A DNA stretch of 7,268 bases from an uncultured Bacilli bacterium (lineage in GTDB: Bacteria; Bacillota_I; Bacilli_A; RF39; UBA660), in contig CAKPLX010000058.1 in NCBI GenBank assembly GCA_934167785.1, positions 1-7,268 on the forward strand, read 5' to 3'. The notes under the pieces are model-generated. The model was given only the letters and a program-made list of their open reading frames with translations, did not search any database and had not been told where the DNA came from. Below, in pieces: positions 1 through 6,718 of the stretch; position 1 is the stretch's first letter, and each line of letters opens with the position of its first letter. A program made the translations under genes and the position numbers.

Positions 1-63
1 AAAAACAATTATTTCATACCATTTCTTGCACGTTATTTTAAATATCATTATATTAGAATTCAA

Positions 64-777
64 TTATATTTCAAATTCATCTCCATCTTTTCCAATGATA
101 AAATTTTCTATGTTTTCTTTTTGTAATCTTTCTCTAGTTCTATCTACCATATGTGTACAATATACTTTTGCGTTGTCTTTTATTTGTTTTATTTCATCTA
201 TATCTAAATGCGTGTTGTTTATATTTCTTGAACTACAATCTGATACTACAATTTTTGAATTTTTAAAAATGTATTTTGCACCATCACACATTCCACAGTC
301 TCCTGTGAATCCTAATTTTTGATTTATAATATAACCATAGGCAATTTTTTCTTTTCCGTGTATGACTTTAACAGCTTCTATTTTGTAATCTAAGATATTT
401 GCATTTTCTTTTTCTTCTTCGAATTCTATGTATTTTAAGTTGAAGTTTTTGTTTATTTCCTCTTCATTTTCAAAGTTGTATGCATTTGATAGTTCTACTA
501 TTTTATTTTTTATTCCTTTGGGTCCTATTACTGTTATTTCTCTTTTGTCTTTTAAAAATTCAAAGACATATTCAAAGAAGAATGGTAAGTCAGCTGTATG
601 GTCTCCGTGTAAGTGTGTTATTATTATTGTTTTTATGTTTTCTGGTTTTATGTTCATTTTTAGTAGTTGTTTTAGTGTTCCATTTGGCATGTCTACTATT
701 AGTTCATTGTTTATTAGTGTGCATGCACTATTGTATTTTGTGTATATTGCTCCTGTTCCTATTACTTTTATTTTCAT
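64..777 (-). CDS. MBL-fold metallo-hydrolase, RNase Z-like
   Basis: This 237-residue protein is a single metallo-beta-lactamase fold. The zinc-binding signature HLHGDH is at residues 55-60, after a beta-strand of hydrophobic residues (TIIIT). Further likely ligands are His140 (VIHGK), Asp160 (FTGDCG), His190 (NTHLD) and His209 (YCTHM), the pattern of the RNase Z/PhnP/arylsulfatase-like branch. All metal ligands appear intact, so it should be an active, probably cytoplasmic, di-zinc hydrolase; no signal peptide is visible. The length suits a stand-alone small MBL hydrolase, shorter than a typical RNase Z (about 300 residues), so a tRNA 3' processing role is not assumed. The ATG is preceded by AAAGGAG at 7 nt spacing. 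It is third in an operon, 39 bp after the small membrane protein gene. The fold is secure; the substrate is unknown and could be a phosphodiester or other ester. Confidence 0.88.
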   Translation of the reverse strand: MKIKVIGTGAIYTKYNSACTLINNELIVDMPNGTLKQLLKMNIKPENIKTIIITHLHGDHTADLPFFFEYVFEFLKDKREITVIGPKGIKNKIVELSNAYNFENEEEINKNFNLKYIEFEEEKENANILDYKIEAVKVIHGKEKIAYGYIINQKLGFTGDCGMCDGAKYIFKNSKIVVSDCSSRNINNTHLDIDEIKQIKDNAKVYCTHMVDRTRERLQKENIENFIIGKDGDEFEI

Positions 778-816
778 TTTTTTGCTCCTTTATTTATATA
801 AAACTTAATATATTTT

Positions 817-1113
817 CTAATAATTGTTTGCAATTAGTAGAATTCCTATAATTAATAATATTGATATTATTATAATTTTTACTTTTTTACTTACTTTTTT
901 TCTAAAAACAACAGATAATCCTATAATAAACAATACTAATGGAAAAGCATTTTTTACTATTCTTAAAATTTTTTCTCCCATAGATGGTTCTTCGAATACT
1001 CCATATTTAATTTCTACCCTAGCCATTTCTTCTGGTGAAACAGCTAATACTTTTGATATCATACTTGTAAAAAATGCAAAAAAACTTGTAAATATCTTTC
1101 TTAATTTATTCAT
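817..1113 (-). CDS. Small membrane protein, 98 aa, unknown function
   Basis: I do not recognise this protein. Residues 7-25 form a hydrophobic, Phe-rich segment after a basic start (MNKLRK), ending in LAVSPEE, which could be a signal peptide or membrane anchor. A short polar segment follows (about 26-53, with PEEMARVEIKYG). Two further membrane segments lie at about 56-70 and 80-95, separated by a strongly basic turn (RKKVSKKVK). It contains no cysteine. Its ATG overlaps the last 8 nt of the radical SAM gene (ATGAATAA), with GGTAGGA just upstream, so the two are probably translationally coupled. It lies 39 bp before the MBL hydrolase gene. The tight overlap suggests a partner of the radical SAM enzyme, such as a membrane anchor or less probably a substrate; that is inference. 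The hydrophobic pattern, good start and position between two real genes support it as coding. Confidence 0.75.
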   Translation of the reverse strand: MNKLRKIFTSFFAFFTSMISKVLAVSPEEMARVEIKYGVFEEPSMGEKILRIVKNAFPLVLFIIGLSVVFRKKVSKKVKIIIISILLIIGILLIANNY

Positions 1114-2206
1114 TTTTTCCTACCCCTTCCAAAATTTTACTTAAACATAATTTGGGTCTATTATTATTAAAATCCCATGTATCTAAAGAATCTCCTCTAC
1201 AGTATTTCCAGTCTTTACAATTTTCACATTCTTTACATTTTAGTTTATCTAAATTTCTAAACCATTTAAATTTATTTTCCCAAACATCTACAAAATCATC
1301 AGTTCTAACATTTCCTTGTACAAGCTCTTTTCTTCTCTCAACACTTGGACATACATAGATGTCTCCATTGTATAAAATACTTCCAGTTGTAAAACCAGTT
1401 ACACAAAAGAACATATTATTTCTAATTTCTCCTTCATACTTCATTCCAACAAAATGAGTACATCCATAAGTAACATCAAATTTTGATTTTTTCTTTTTCT
1501 GTTTTATAAAATCTAATAAGTATTTATAATCTTCTTTATTTAATGCTAAATATTTATTATCTTCTGCTCTCCCTATTGGATCCATATTTACTATTCGCCA
1601 CGAATCAATTTGAAGTTCTCTTATTTTGCTATACATTTCTTCTAGTTCTTTTATATTTAGTTTGTTTACAACCGTTGTTATTTGTAAATATTTTAAAAAA
1701 TTGGCAGCTTTTAATTTTTTTATATTTTCTATTATTTTTGAATATGAACCTTTAACTCCTCTAAATTCATCATGTGATTGTTCTAATCCATCTAGACTTA
1801 TAGAAATCGTTGTCATTCCACTTTTTTTCATTTTTTCAATTTTATCATCATTTATTAACATAGCATTTGTTGTCATTCCCCAATGATAGCCTAGTTTATT
1901 AGCAAAATTCATTACTTCAAAAAGGTCTTCTCTTACTAATGGTTCTCCACCAGTTATATTTAATAAAATTTTTCTGGCATCATATTTTTTTGCAATACTT
2001 AGTAAAGCTTTTTTTATTTCTTCAGTAGTTAATTCATCATCTAACTTAATATTCTCTCCCGCTCGACTACCGCAATGCTTGCATTTTGCATTACACCTAA
2101 GTGTAGTTTCCCAAAATAAATTGTATAGCTTGGGCTTTTCTGCTAATAATTGCTTGCTTTTATATGTAACTTCTGCTTCTCCATATTTTATAATTTCTTT
2201 TATCAT
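1106..2206 (-). CDS. Radical SAM/SPASM domain protein
   Basis: This 366-residue protein has the radical SAM cluster motif CNAKCKHC at Cys38, Cys42 and Cys45, and the GGEP motif at 86-89 that contacts S-adenosylmethionine. The C-terminal third is a SPASM auxiliary iron-sulfur domain: a Cys, 12 residues, Gly, 4 residues, Cys pattern (from FFCVTG to IYVCPSV), then CKECENCKDWKYC and a final Cys in RPKLCLSK. The family usually modifies ribosomal peptides or proteins, or takes part in cofactor maturation, by radical chemistry in the cytoplasm. A GTG codon at 2218 would add four residues, but nothing resembling a ribosome site precedes it. The ATG at 2206 has AGAGG four bases upstream, so I chose it. 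It is first in the operon, behind an extended -10 promoter. No Cys-rich or Gly-rich precursor is seen beside it. The class is certain, the substrate unknown. Confidence 0.92.
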   Translation of the reverse strand: MIKEIIKYGEAEVTYKSKQLLAEKPKLYNLFWETTLRCNAKCKHCGSRAGENIKLDDELTTEEIKKALLSIAKKYDARKILLNITGGEPLVREDLFEVMNFANKLGYHWGMTTNAMLINDDKIEKMKKSGMTTISISLDGLEQSHDEFRGVKGSYSKIIENIKKLKAANFLKYLQITTVVNKLNIKELEEMYSKIRELQIDSWRIVNMDPIGRAEDNKYLALNKEDYKYLLDFIKQKKKKSKFDVTYGCTHFVGMKYEGEIRNNMFFCVTGFTTGSILYNGDIYVCPSVERRKELVQGNVRTDDFVDVWENKFKWFRNLDKLKCKECENCKDWKYCRGDSLDTWDFNNNRPKLCLSKILEGVGKNE

Positions 2207-2242
2207 GTTTCCTCTCACTTTTCATTTTTTATACTAATTCAT

Positions 2243-2251
2243 ATTATAACA
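2243..2251 (-). promoter_or_regulatory. Extended -10 promoter for the radical SAM operon
   Basis: Read on the minus strand this is TGT followed by a perfect TATAAT, an extended -10 element. Transcription would begin near 2236 and give a leader of about 30 nt. No good -35 is seen at 16-18 bp, which is common for extended -10 promoters. It is the only strong candidate between the upstream terminator and the operon. Confidence 0.6.
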
Positions 2252-2376
2252 TATAAAATTTTGTTTATATATATTTTTTTATAATTTGAAAAATTTTTTT
2301 ACCTCTTATTTAGCTATTTATTTTTTTGAATATATAACATCTACTGTATTACTATTGCATTAATTTCAATAGCAAA

Positions 2377-2415
2377 AGAACCTAAAATACTTATTTTTTA
2401 AGTTTTTTAGGTTCT
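2377..2415 (-). terminator. Terminator after the 472-residue membrane protein gene
   Basis: The arms 2377-2387 and 2405-2415 (AGAACCTAAAA and its complement) pair over 11 bp. After one mismatch they continue with ACTT/AAGT (2389-2392, 2400-2403) around a 7-nt loop. The hairpin begins 18 bp after the stop codon. The following U tract on the minus strand is short (CTTTTG), so it may be only moderately efficient. A second small hairpin, CTATTG/CAATAG (2352-2357, 2367-2372), follows. Confidence 0.6.
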
Positions 2416-2433
2416 ACATATAATACTTTTTAA

Positions 2434-3852
2434 TTATTTAATTTCTGTTCCACCCCATTCAACAACTACAAATCCTTTTCTTTCTACTTTTTCTAAAGTT
2501 TGTTCTTTTATATCTATTGGTTTATCTAATCCTTTGTATGTCATCAAAACTCTTATTAAAGTATCCGGTTCTACAGAAAAATTTAATGGCATATTAGCAT
2601 TTATCTCTTCCAACGTGGCAAACCTTATATAATTATATTTATTAGCTTCTAGCTTTGGTAACCAATAAACAATAAATTCTTCTGCTTCTCTTTCCGTCAA
2701 TCCTAATATAGCTAATTTTTCCTCTAAGAAAGTAATTGTATCTTTTCCTTGTACTATAAATCCATCTTCTTTAACATTAAAATTAATAGCATTTCTACTT
2801 TCATAATAAAGAGAATATAAAGTTCTTTTTGTATTTAAATCTACTAAGTCTCCATTTGTTTTAGCAAGGACATTCCATCCATCAATGTATTGTGGATATG
2901 AACAAGTTATATTTTCTTTATTTCCTAATCCTACAGACAATTTAATTTCTTCAGTTGGATATAAATATATAATTGGTTTATATACTATTGTATTAGGCAT
3001 CATTACAGCTTCATAAAATACAATTGCAAAGAATAATACTATTACTGTTAATACCGCTATAATAATACCAATTATTACTCTCTTTATAGGTTTATGTTTT
3101 TTTGTATTGCTATTTAAACTAGTTTTATTAGCTACTTTATGATTATGTCTTGAAACTATCACTGAAACTATAATTATAACAGTAATCAAAATAATAATAC
3201 TCGCAATAAACATCATTTCAAAATTGCTTTCATAGCTATTATTGGTTGTAGTCCTATAAATATCAAAATTTACATTTTTAATTTTCTTGTCTAATGTAAT
3301 AAAAACAAGCTTTATCTTTGGTGTTAATAGTCCACCATATGTATAAAAATCATCCTTAATATTTATTGTACCTGTAGTATCATTTTTTACAACACTAATT
3401 ATAGAATAATTATGATTTGATGATGACTCCTCATACATTTCTATTGCCAAATTATGTTTTTCAAAAAAATCATCATTAAAATACTCAATAATTGATGTTT
3501 TCTCATTTTCAATTTTCATATAAACTGGATCTGTTCCAATACATTTATATAAATATTGCTCTAATTCATTATTAGACGTAACAAATATGTTATCTAATTC
3601 AACATCAGAAGAATAGTTTAAATATGTTGAATATATATTATATTTTGTATTTGAATTTGTTGGAATATCTTTTTTAGTATCTGAATATATGGTTGTTGTA
3701 CTCGTAAAACCTGTAGATACTGTACTATTACTAGACGGTGTAGTTTGAATATTATATATTAAGAATATTATCCCAAATATTAATGCTAATATTATTAAAA
3801 TAATTAATATAGTAGTCTTTAAACTAATTTTTATTTTTTTCTTTTCTTCCAT
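2434..3852 (-). CDS. Multi-pass membrane protein with conserved C-terminal domain of unknown function
   Basis: This 472-residue protein starts with a basic stretch (EEKKKIKISLK) and a membrane helix at about 13-33. A Ser/Thr/Asn-rich, probably exported region of about 180 residues follows. Two more helices lie at about 214-235 and 258-282, separated by a basic loop (SRHNHK to KKHKPIKR). The last 184 residues form a soluble domain opening with KPIIYLYPTEE and ending GFVVVEWGGTEI. I remember this domain, with its IYLYP start, SYPQYIDGWNV core and ITFLEEKLAILGLTEREAEEF segment, as a conserved hypothetical domain in clostridia, usually following a short membrane segment; no function is known to me. 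Topology counting would place it outside if the N-terminus is inside. The ATG has GGGAG at a 6-nt spacing, and the gene has its own promoter and terminator. The extra N-terminal half may be lineage-specific. Confidence 0.85.
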   Translation of the reverse strand: MEEKKKIKISLKTTILIILIILALIFGIIFLIYNIQTTPSSNSTVSTGFTSTTTIYSDTKKDIPTNSNTKYNIYSTYLNYSSDVELDNIFVTSNNELEQYLYKCIGTDPVYMKIENEKTSIIEYFNDDFFEKHNLAIEMYEESSSNHNYSIISVVKNDTTGTINIKDDFYTYGGLLTPKIKLVFITLDKKIKNVNFDIYRTTTNNSYESNFEMMFIASIIILITVIIIVSVIVSRHNHKVANKTSLNSNTKKHKPIKRVIIGIIIAVLTVIVLFFAIVFYEAVMMPNTIVYKPIIYLYPTEEIKLSVGLGNKENITCSYPQYIDGWNVLAKTNGDLVDLNTKRTLYSLYYESRNAINFNVKEDGFIVQGKDTITFLEEKLAILGLTEREAEEFIVYWLPKLEANKYNYIRFATLEEINANMPLNFSVEPDTLIRVLMTYKGLDKPIDIKEQTLEKVERKGFVVVEWGGTEIK

Positions 3853-3880
3853 TATTTTCTCCCATCTTTTATCAGAATCT

Positions 3881-3909
3881 ATGATACATTTTTAGATAAA
3901 TTTTTACAA
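3881..3909 (-). promoter_or_regulatory. Promoter for the 472-residue membrane protein gene
   Basis: On the minus strand TTGTAA (3904-3909) and TATCAT (3881-3886) are separated by exactly 17 bp, matching the housekeeping consensus at 4/6 and 5/6. Transcription would start near 3874, about 20 nt before the start codon and just upstream of the GGGAG ribosome site. It lies in the 125-bp gap after the 127-residue gene, so this gene need not depend on the upstream operon. Confidence 0.5.
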
Positions 3910-3977
3910 GGTTTTTATTATTATTTTTTTCCAAATACATTTAAAATTTTATAAAATATCTTTTGATACCACTTAAA

Positions 3978-4361
3978 CTATTTATGCTTAACCATCTGCA
4001 CTTTTTCTTGTGTTTCGTTTAAATTATTTTTCTTAAATATTTTATCCGCATTATATTTTTCTCTTTTTTGTTTCTCTGATTTTTCATTATAATTATTTTT
4101 TAATGCTTTTATCTTTGACTTTTGGGCTTCTGTCGCTCCATACTTTTCAAACAATCCAAATAAAATATACTTTGTATCGTCTAATAATTCTTGTTCATCA
4201 AATGCTTTTGAAATATCATATTTAAAATCGTAATCAGGATTAGCATTTCTTTCTAAAAATTCTATATACTCTTTTGGTATTTTTTCATAATCTTCTTTAA
4301 TTAAATTACTTATTACTATTAAAACTTCCTTATATGCGTTGGCATAATTAGTATTTATCAT
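3978..4361 (-). CDS. Hypothetical 127-aa charged protein, partner of the metalloprotease-like gene
   Basis: A soluble, probably mostly helical protein with no membrane segment or signal peptide. The first 90 residues (MINTNYANAYKEVL, then EDYEKIPKEYIEFLERNAN, FDEQELLDDTKYILFGLFEKYGAT) resemble a small hypothetical family I recall from many Firmicutes, opening with M(I/V)NT.YA.AYKEV and carrying a DYxKIPKExI motif. No function is known to me. The last 35 residues are very basic and low in complexity (KSEKQKREKYNADKIFKKNN) and may bind nucleic acid or simply be a flexible tail. The gene begins one base after the stop of the 523-residue protein, with AGAAGG inside the end of that gene as ribosome site, so the two are surely cotranscribed. 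A role as regulator, inhibitor or immunity partner of the protease is conceivable, but is inference from spacing only. Confidence 0.8.
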   Translation of the reverse strand: MINTNYANAYKEVLIVISNLIKEDYEKIPKEYIEFLERNANPDYDFKYDISKAFDEQELLDDTKYILFGLFEKYGATEAQKSKIKALKNNYNEKSEKQKREKYNADKIFKKNNLNETQEKVQMVKHK

Positions 4362-4362
4362 T

Positions 4363-5934
4363 TTAACCTTCTTCCTGAGTATATTCTTCTTTTTCTTTTG
4401 GTGTTTTTACTTCACTTTCTAATGTATTTATAGCTTTATTTGCTCTTTCAAAATTTTTACAGAAACTCTTAGTAGTTTCTTTTCCTATTTCCTGTAATGT
4501 AATACCTTTTACTTTGTTTTTGTGTTCTATATAAATTCCATAATCACTACAAATTTCCATTAAATCCCTTGATTCTTTTTCTTGTATAGCTAATACTTTT
4601 GAATAGTCCTTATTTTCAACCTTCGTTAGAAGTTCTCTATCTTTAATTTTTTCATCTATTGGAGCAATTAAATCATAAAAACTATTTATTTTCATTGAAG
4701 GATTCATTTTAGATAATTCATTACATAAAGTTTTAATTTTACTTAATATCTCAATATCTTTTTGTTTTAATTCTTCTTTAGTTTGAAATACTATATAACC
4801 ACTTTCTAATTCTTCAAATGGTAAATTATAAATATCTCTATAAATTTTTGGATCTGTTTTATAATTTTGTGAAAGATTATACATATTTTCCAATATTTCA
4901 ATATATTTATAAAAACTTCCTGATTTTATTCCTAATTCACTATCAAACTTTTGGGCAATTCCCTCGTATCTTTGATTTTTGGCTTCAGCCAGTCTATATT
5001 TTTCAACACTTCTTTTTAATTTTTCTGCAACATTAGGATTACTAATACAAAATTCATTTAACACCTTTTTTTCTTCTTCTAATAGCTTTTGAGGTTCAGA
5101 CTTTAAAAGCTCAAATGTTTCTGACAATTCTGAATATGTTAATTTAGAATCTTTTTCTAATAAGCTTGAAAATTCTTGTTCTTTAAATTTTCCTGTCCAC
5201 ATTCCTGACTCTATTACTATATCTCTTCCAACAAGCATTTCTAATTTTCTTACGAAATTTGCTTCTTGTGTATGAGCATGTGGAGACATGTGAATATTGT
5301 ACTTTTCACATATTTCTCTTGTAAGTTCTTCTGTCGTTCCCTCCTTTAAAAATGTATTTCCGTTAGAAACGCCAAATGTATGCATTTCTTCATGTGCTAA
5401 AGCATCCCAAATAAAGTCTAAGTCAACTCCATTTCTAGCATATAACAGAGCAAAATAATCCATTTGATCTTTTGTTGAACCCACATATTTTTTAAATGCA
5501 TTTACATCTGAACGAAAGTCATGTTCTGTATTAGTTTGTAATGTTTCATCAAACGTTATCTCATCATTTTCATCAATTTTATATCCCATTTTACTCATTA
5601 TTGGTAAAATCTTTTCATCTATAAAGTTTTGCATACCATATGTAATTTGTAAACCCTCCGTTCCGCCATAACAATCTGCTGTTTTCTTTGGTTGACGAAA
5701 AGAAATTGTCTCTTTTCCTTGACATGTATAATCTGGGAATTCTATTTTATAAATTTCAAGACATTTATTAACCTCATTCTGTAATAATTTTTTAATTTTT
5801 AAATCAATTATTCCATTTTCTTCAATAGAAAATCTTTGTTCTCTTCTTATTTTTAATATTTGTTCAATAAAATTATTAATTTGTTCATTATTTTGTTTAA
5901 TCTGATTTAGTTGACTTTTTGATCTTTCTTCCAT
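4363..5934 (-). CDS. Gluzincin-like putative zinc metalloprotease, 523 aa
   Basis: The key feature is HEEMH at 181-185 within WDALAHEEMHTFG, followed by FLKEGTTEELTRE with Glu198 in an EG motif. HExxH plus a downstream EG(T/A) glutamate is the gluzincin arrangement, as in peptidase MA-like families, so zinc binding by His181, His185 and Glu198 with Glu182 as catalytic base is predicted. The first 60 residues are polar and helical (NQIKQNNEQINNFIEQIL). A central domain (about 70-250) holds the catalytic site. The C-terminal half (about 250-523) is charged, helical and likely coiled, ending in an acidic tail (KTPKEKEEYTQEEG). No signal peptide or membrane helix is visible, so it is cytoplasmic unless exported by another route. 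The ATG is preceded by AGGTG at 8 nt. It is followed one base later by the 127-residue gene. I do not recognise a named family; the protease call rests on the motif. Confidence 0.8.
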   Translation of the reverse strand: MEERSKSQLNQIKQNNEQINNFIEQILKIRREQRFSIEENGIIDLKIKKLLQNEVNKCLEIYKIEFPDYTCQGKETISFRQPKKTADCYGGTEGLQITYGMQNFIDEKILPIMSKMGYKIDENDEITFDETLQTNTEHDFRSDVNAFKKYVGSTKDQMDYFALLYARNGVDLDFIWDALAHEEMHTFGVSNGNTFLKEGTTEELTREICEKYNIHMSPHAHTQEANFVRKLEMLVGRDIVIESGMWTGKFKEQEFSSLLEKDSKLTYSELSETFELLKSEPQKLLEEEKKVLNEFCISNPNVAEKLKRSVEKYRLAEAKNQRYEGIAQKFDSELGIKSGSFYKYIEILENMYNLSQNYKTDPKIYRDIYNLPFEELESGYIVFQTKEELKQKDIEILSKIKTLCNELSKMNPSMKINSFYDLIAPIDEKIKDRELLTKVENKDYSKVLAIQEKESRDLMEICSDYGIYIEHKNKVKGITLQEIGKETTKSFCKNFERANKAINTLESEVKTPKEKEEYTQEEG

Positions 5935-5969
5935 ATATTTTTCACCTATATATTTTTTAATATTTCATG

Positions 5970-5975
5970 ATTATA
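5970..5975 (-). promoter_or_regulatory. -10 element for the metalloprotease-like operon
   Basis: A perfect TATAAT on the minus strand lies 35 bp before the start codon. The -35 is weak: TTACAA is at 19 bp and TACAAA at 18 bp, in an A-rich stretch that could act as an UP-like element. The site lies just downstream of the long inverted repeat that ends the preceding unit. Confidence 0.45.
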
Positions 5976-6005
5976 ATATACTTTTTTTCTTTTTTTGTAA
6001 ATATT

Positions 6006-6074
6006 TTATAATAAAAAATACTAAACATAGCCTGTACAAACAAATCCAGTTATTTTTAGTATTTTTTATTATAA
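6006..6074 (-). terminator. Long inverted repeat, probable terminator of the endonuclease pseudogene
   Basis: Arms 6006-6025 and 6055-6074 are perfectly complementary over 20 bp, A-rich then T-rich around a TACTAAA core. Inside, CATA can pair with TAT-containing bases and CTG with CAG, leaving a 12-nt loop. It begins 11 bp after the pseudogene stop. On the minus strand the 3' arm supplies the U tract. Because the arms are nearly symmetric it could also stop plus-strand transcripts. The length of the perfect arms is unusual for a simple terminator, so a small palindromic repeat element is an alternative. Confidence 0.55.
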
Positions 6075-6084
6075 TTTTATATCT

Positions 6085-6458
6085 TTACTCTATTTTTTCA
6101 TACTTTTCACACAAATTAAGAGTAGTTTTATTTTTTATTTCTTCTATTGGAATTATAAACATTTCCATAGTATCTGTAACTATAAAGACTTTATCAATCT
6201 TTGTATCAATTATTGTTTTATAAGTTTCTCCTTTTGTTCCTCCACAACTTTTTAATGCAACTTGATATTTATTATATTTTGTTTTACAAGATGTCGCTTT
6301 TACTTGAACTTTTTTTTAAACATTATTTTTATCTACTATTAAATCATAATCTTGTGTATCATTTAAAGGTATTGATACTGTATATCCATTAGCACTATAA
6401 TATGCGATTGCTATTCCTAATCCAGCGTTACCTTTTTCTTTATTTGATTTAAAATCAT
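6085..6458 (-). pseudogene. Broken PD-(D/E)XK endonuclease-like gene (group I intron-associated family)
   Basis: The ATG at 6458 follows AAAGGAG at 7 nt, a strong ribosome site, but the frame entered there stops after 13 codons. Restoring one A in the AAA run near 6448-6450 gives MILKSNKEKGNAGLGIAIAY, then GYTVSIPLNDTQDYDLIVD and, after a TAA at 6316-6318, KKVQVKATSC and about 70 more residues to the stop at 6085. The repaired product is 124 residues, close to the family's usual length. The KGNAGLGIA start, YDLIVD (Asp39) and QVK (Gln52, Lys54) match the PD-(D/E)XK nuclease fold of the family named group I intron-associated endonuclease; in Firmicutes such proteins often stand alone. Two separate lesions, a 1-nt deletion and an in-frame stop, indicate decay, although sequencing errors in homopolymers (eight A next to the stop) cannot be excluded. 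Codon use resembles its neighbours. Confidence 0.82.
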
Positions 6459-6501
6459 TTCAGAACTCCTTTATCGAATTTTTGTTTGTTTTGAGATAAA
6501 A

Positions 6502-6527
6502 ATAAAAACAAGTCACCTTGTTTTTAT
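6502..6527 (-). terminator. Terminator hairpin in the leader of the endonuclease pseudogene
   Basis: An 11-bp perfect stem (ATAAAAACAAG with CTTGTTTTTAT) closes a 4-nt loop. On the minus strand it is followed by TTTTATC. It sits between the repeat-borne promoter (6604-6631) and the pseudogene ribosome site, so it would end transcripts before the gene unless prevented. CACC at 6528-6531 on the minus strand can instead pair with GGTG at 6514-6517, which overlaps the terminator loop, so an alternative fold or pseudoknot is possible. This is a typical attenuator position. Confidence 0.6.
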
Positions 6528-6530
6528 GGT

Positions 6531-6563
6531 GCCAACGAAGTAGTTATATACAACTTTTTTGGC
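6531..6563 (-). promoter_or_regulatory. Leader stem-loop upstream of the attenuator
   Basis: GCCAA and TTGGC (6559-6563 and 6531-6535) pair, and inside them AAGT/ACTT (6553-6556, 6538-6541) extends the helix across a small internal loop. The second copy of the direct repeat keeps the inner half but lacks the outer TTGGC partner, because the repeat ends there. It may be a sensing or spacing element of the leader; no known riboswitch is matched. Confidence 0.35.
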
Positions 6564-6633
6564 TCTCTTGACGATTGATACAAATATCAATCAAGTTAAT
6601 AGAATTATATCATATTTTTATTAAATTGCAACT
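6538..6633 (-). repeat. Direct repeat copy 1 (promoter and leader)
   Basis: This 96-bp stretch is nearly identical to 7175-7268. The differences are one A/T substitution and two extra T in a T run. It carries a minus-strand promoter and a downstream hairpin (6567-6595, GATTGATA/TATCAATC around a 4-nt loop) that may be an RNA structure or an operator. It drives toward the endonuclease pseudogene. Confidence 0.9.
6604..6631 (-). promoter_or_regulatory. Promoter in repeat copy 1, toward the endonuclease pseudogene
   Basis: On the minus strand TTGCAA (6626-6631), a 16-bp spacer and TATAAT (6604-6609), with TGA just before the -10, form an extended -10 promoter. The expected start near 6597 is immediately followed by the GATTGATA/TATCAATC inverted repeat, so a repressor bound there could block initiation. 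Confidence 0.65.
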
Positions 6634-6680
6634 GAATTAGACAAAAATTCACTTTTTGAAAATAATTTATTTTAAAAAGA

Positions 6681-6713
6681 AAGTAACCTATATATTAATT
6701 ATATAGGCTACTT
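6681..6713 (-). terminator. Intrinsic terminator of the noncoding RNA
   Basis: A 14-bp stem with a 5-nt loop: AAGTA and CCTATATA pair with TATATAGG and TACTT, with one pair (6686/6708) that is G-U on the minus strand but A-C on the plus strand. This supports minus-strand transcription. TTTCTTTTT follows on the minus strand. Confidence 0.8.
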
Positions 6714-6718
6714 ATTTT

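Noticed and set aside
1..63. Possible terminator or further gene after the MBL gene
   Set aside because: No stem with a U tract was found and the frames there stop within a few codons; the operon may continue beyond the window.
26..851. Plus-strand open frames opposite the MBL and small membrane protein genes
   Set aside because: They are rich in Phe, Leu, Ser and Cys from reading the opposite strand of AT-rich genes, lack ribosome sites and overlap well-supported minus-strand genes.
2207..2218. GTG start giving a 370-residue radical SAM protein
   Set aside because: No ribosome site precedes the GTG, while the ATG four codons later has AGAGG directly upstream; these twelve bases more likely hold the ribosome site itself.
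6201..6392. Plus-strand 63-codon frame opposite the endonuclease pseudogene
   Set aside because: Composition (Tyr, Leu, Phe) is that of an antisense shadow, and the minus strand matches a known protein family over the same bases.
6513..6535. Resemblance of GGCACC...GGTG next to a T tract to the 3' end of a tracrRNA
   Set aside because: The motif is short, no Cas gene or CRISPR repeat is in the window, and the hairpin is fully explained as a leader terminator.
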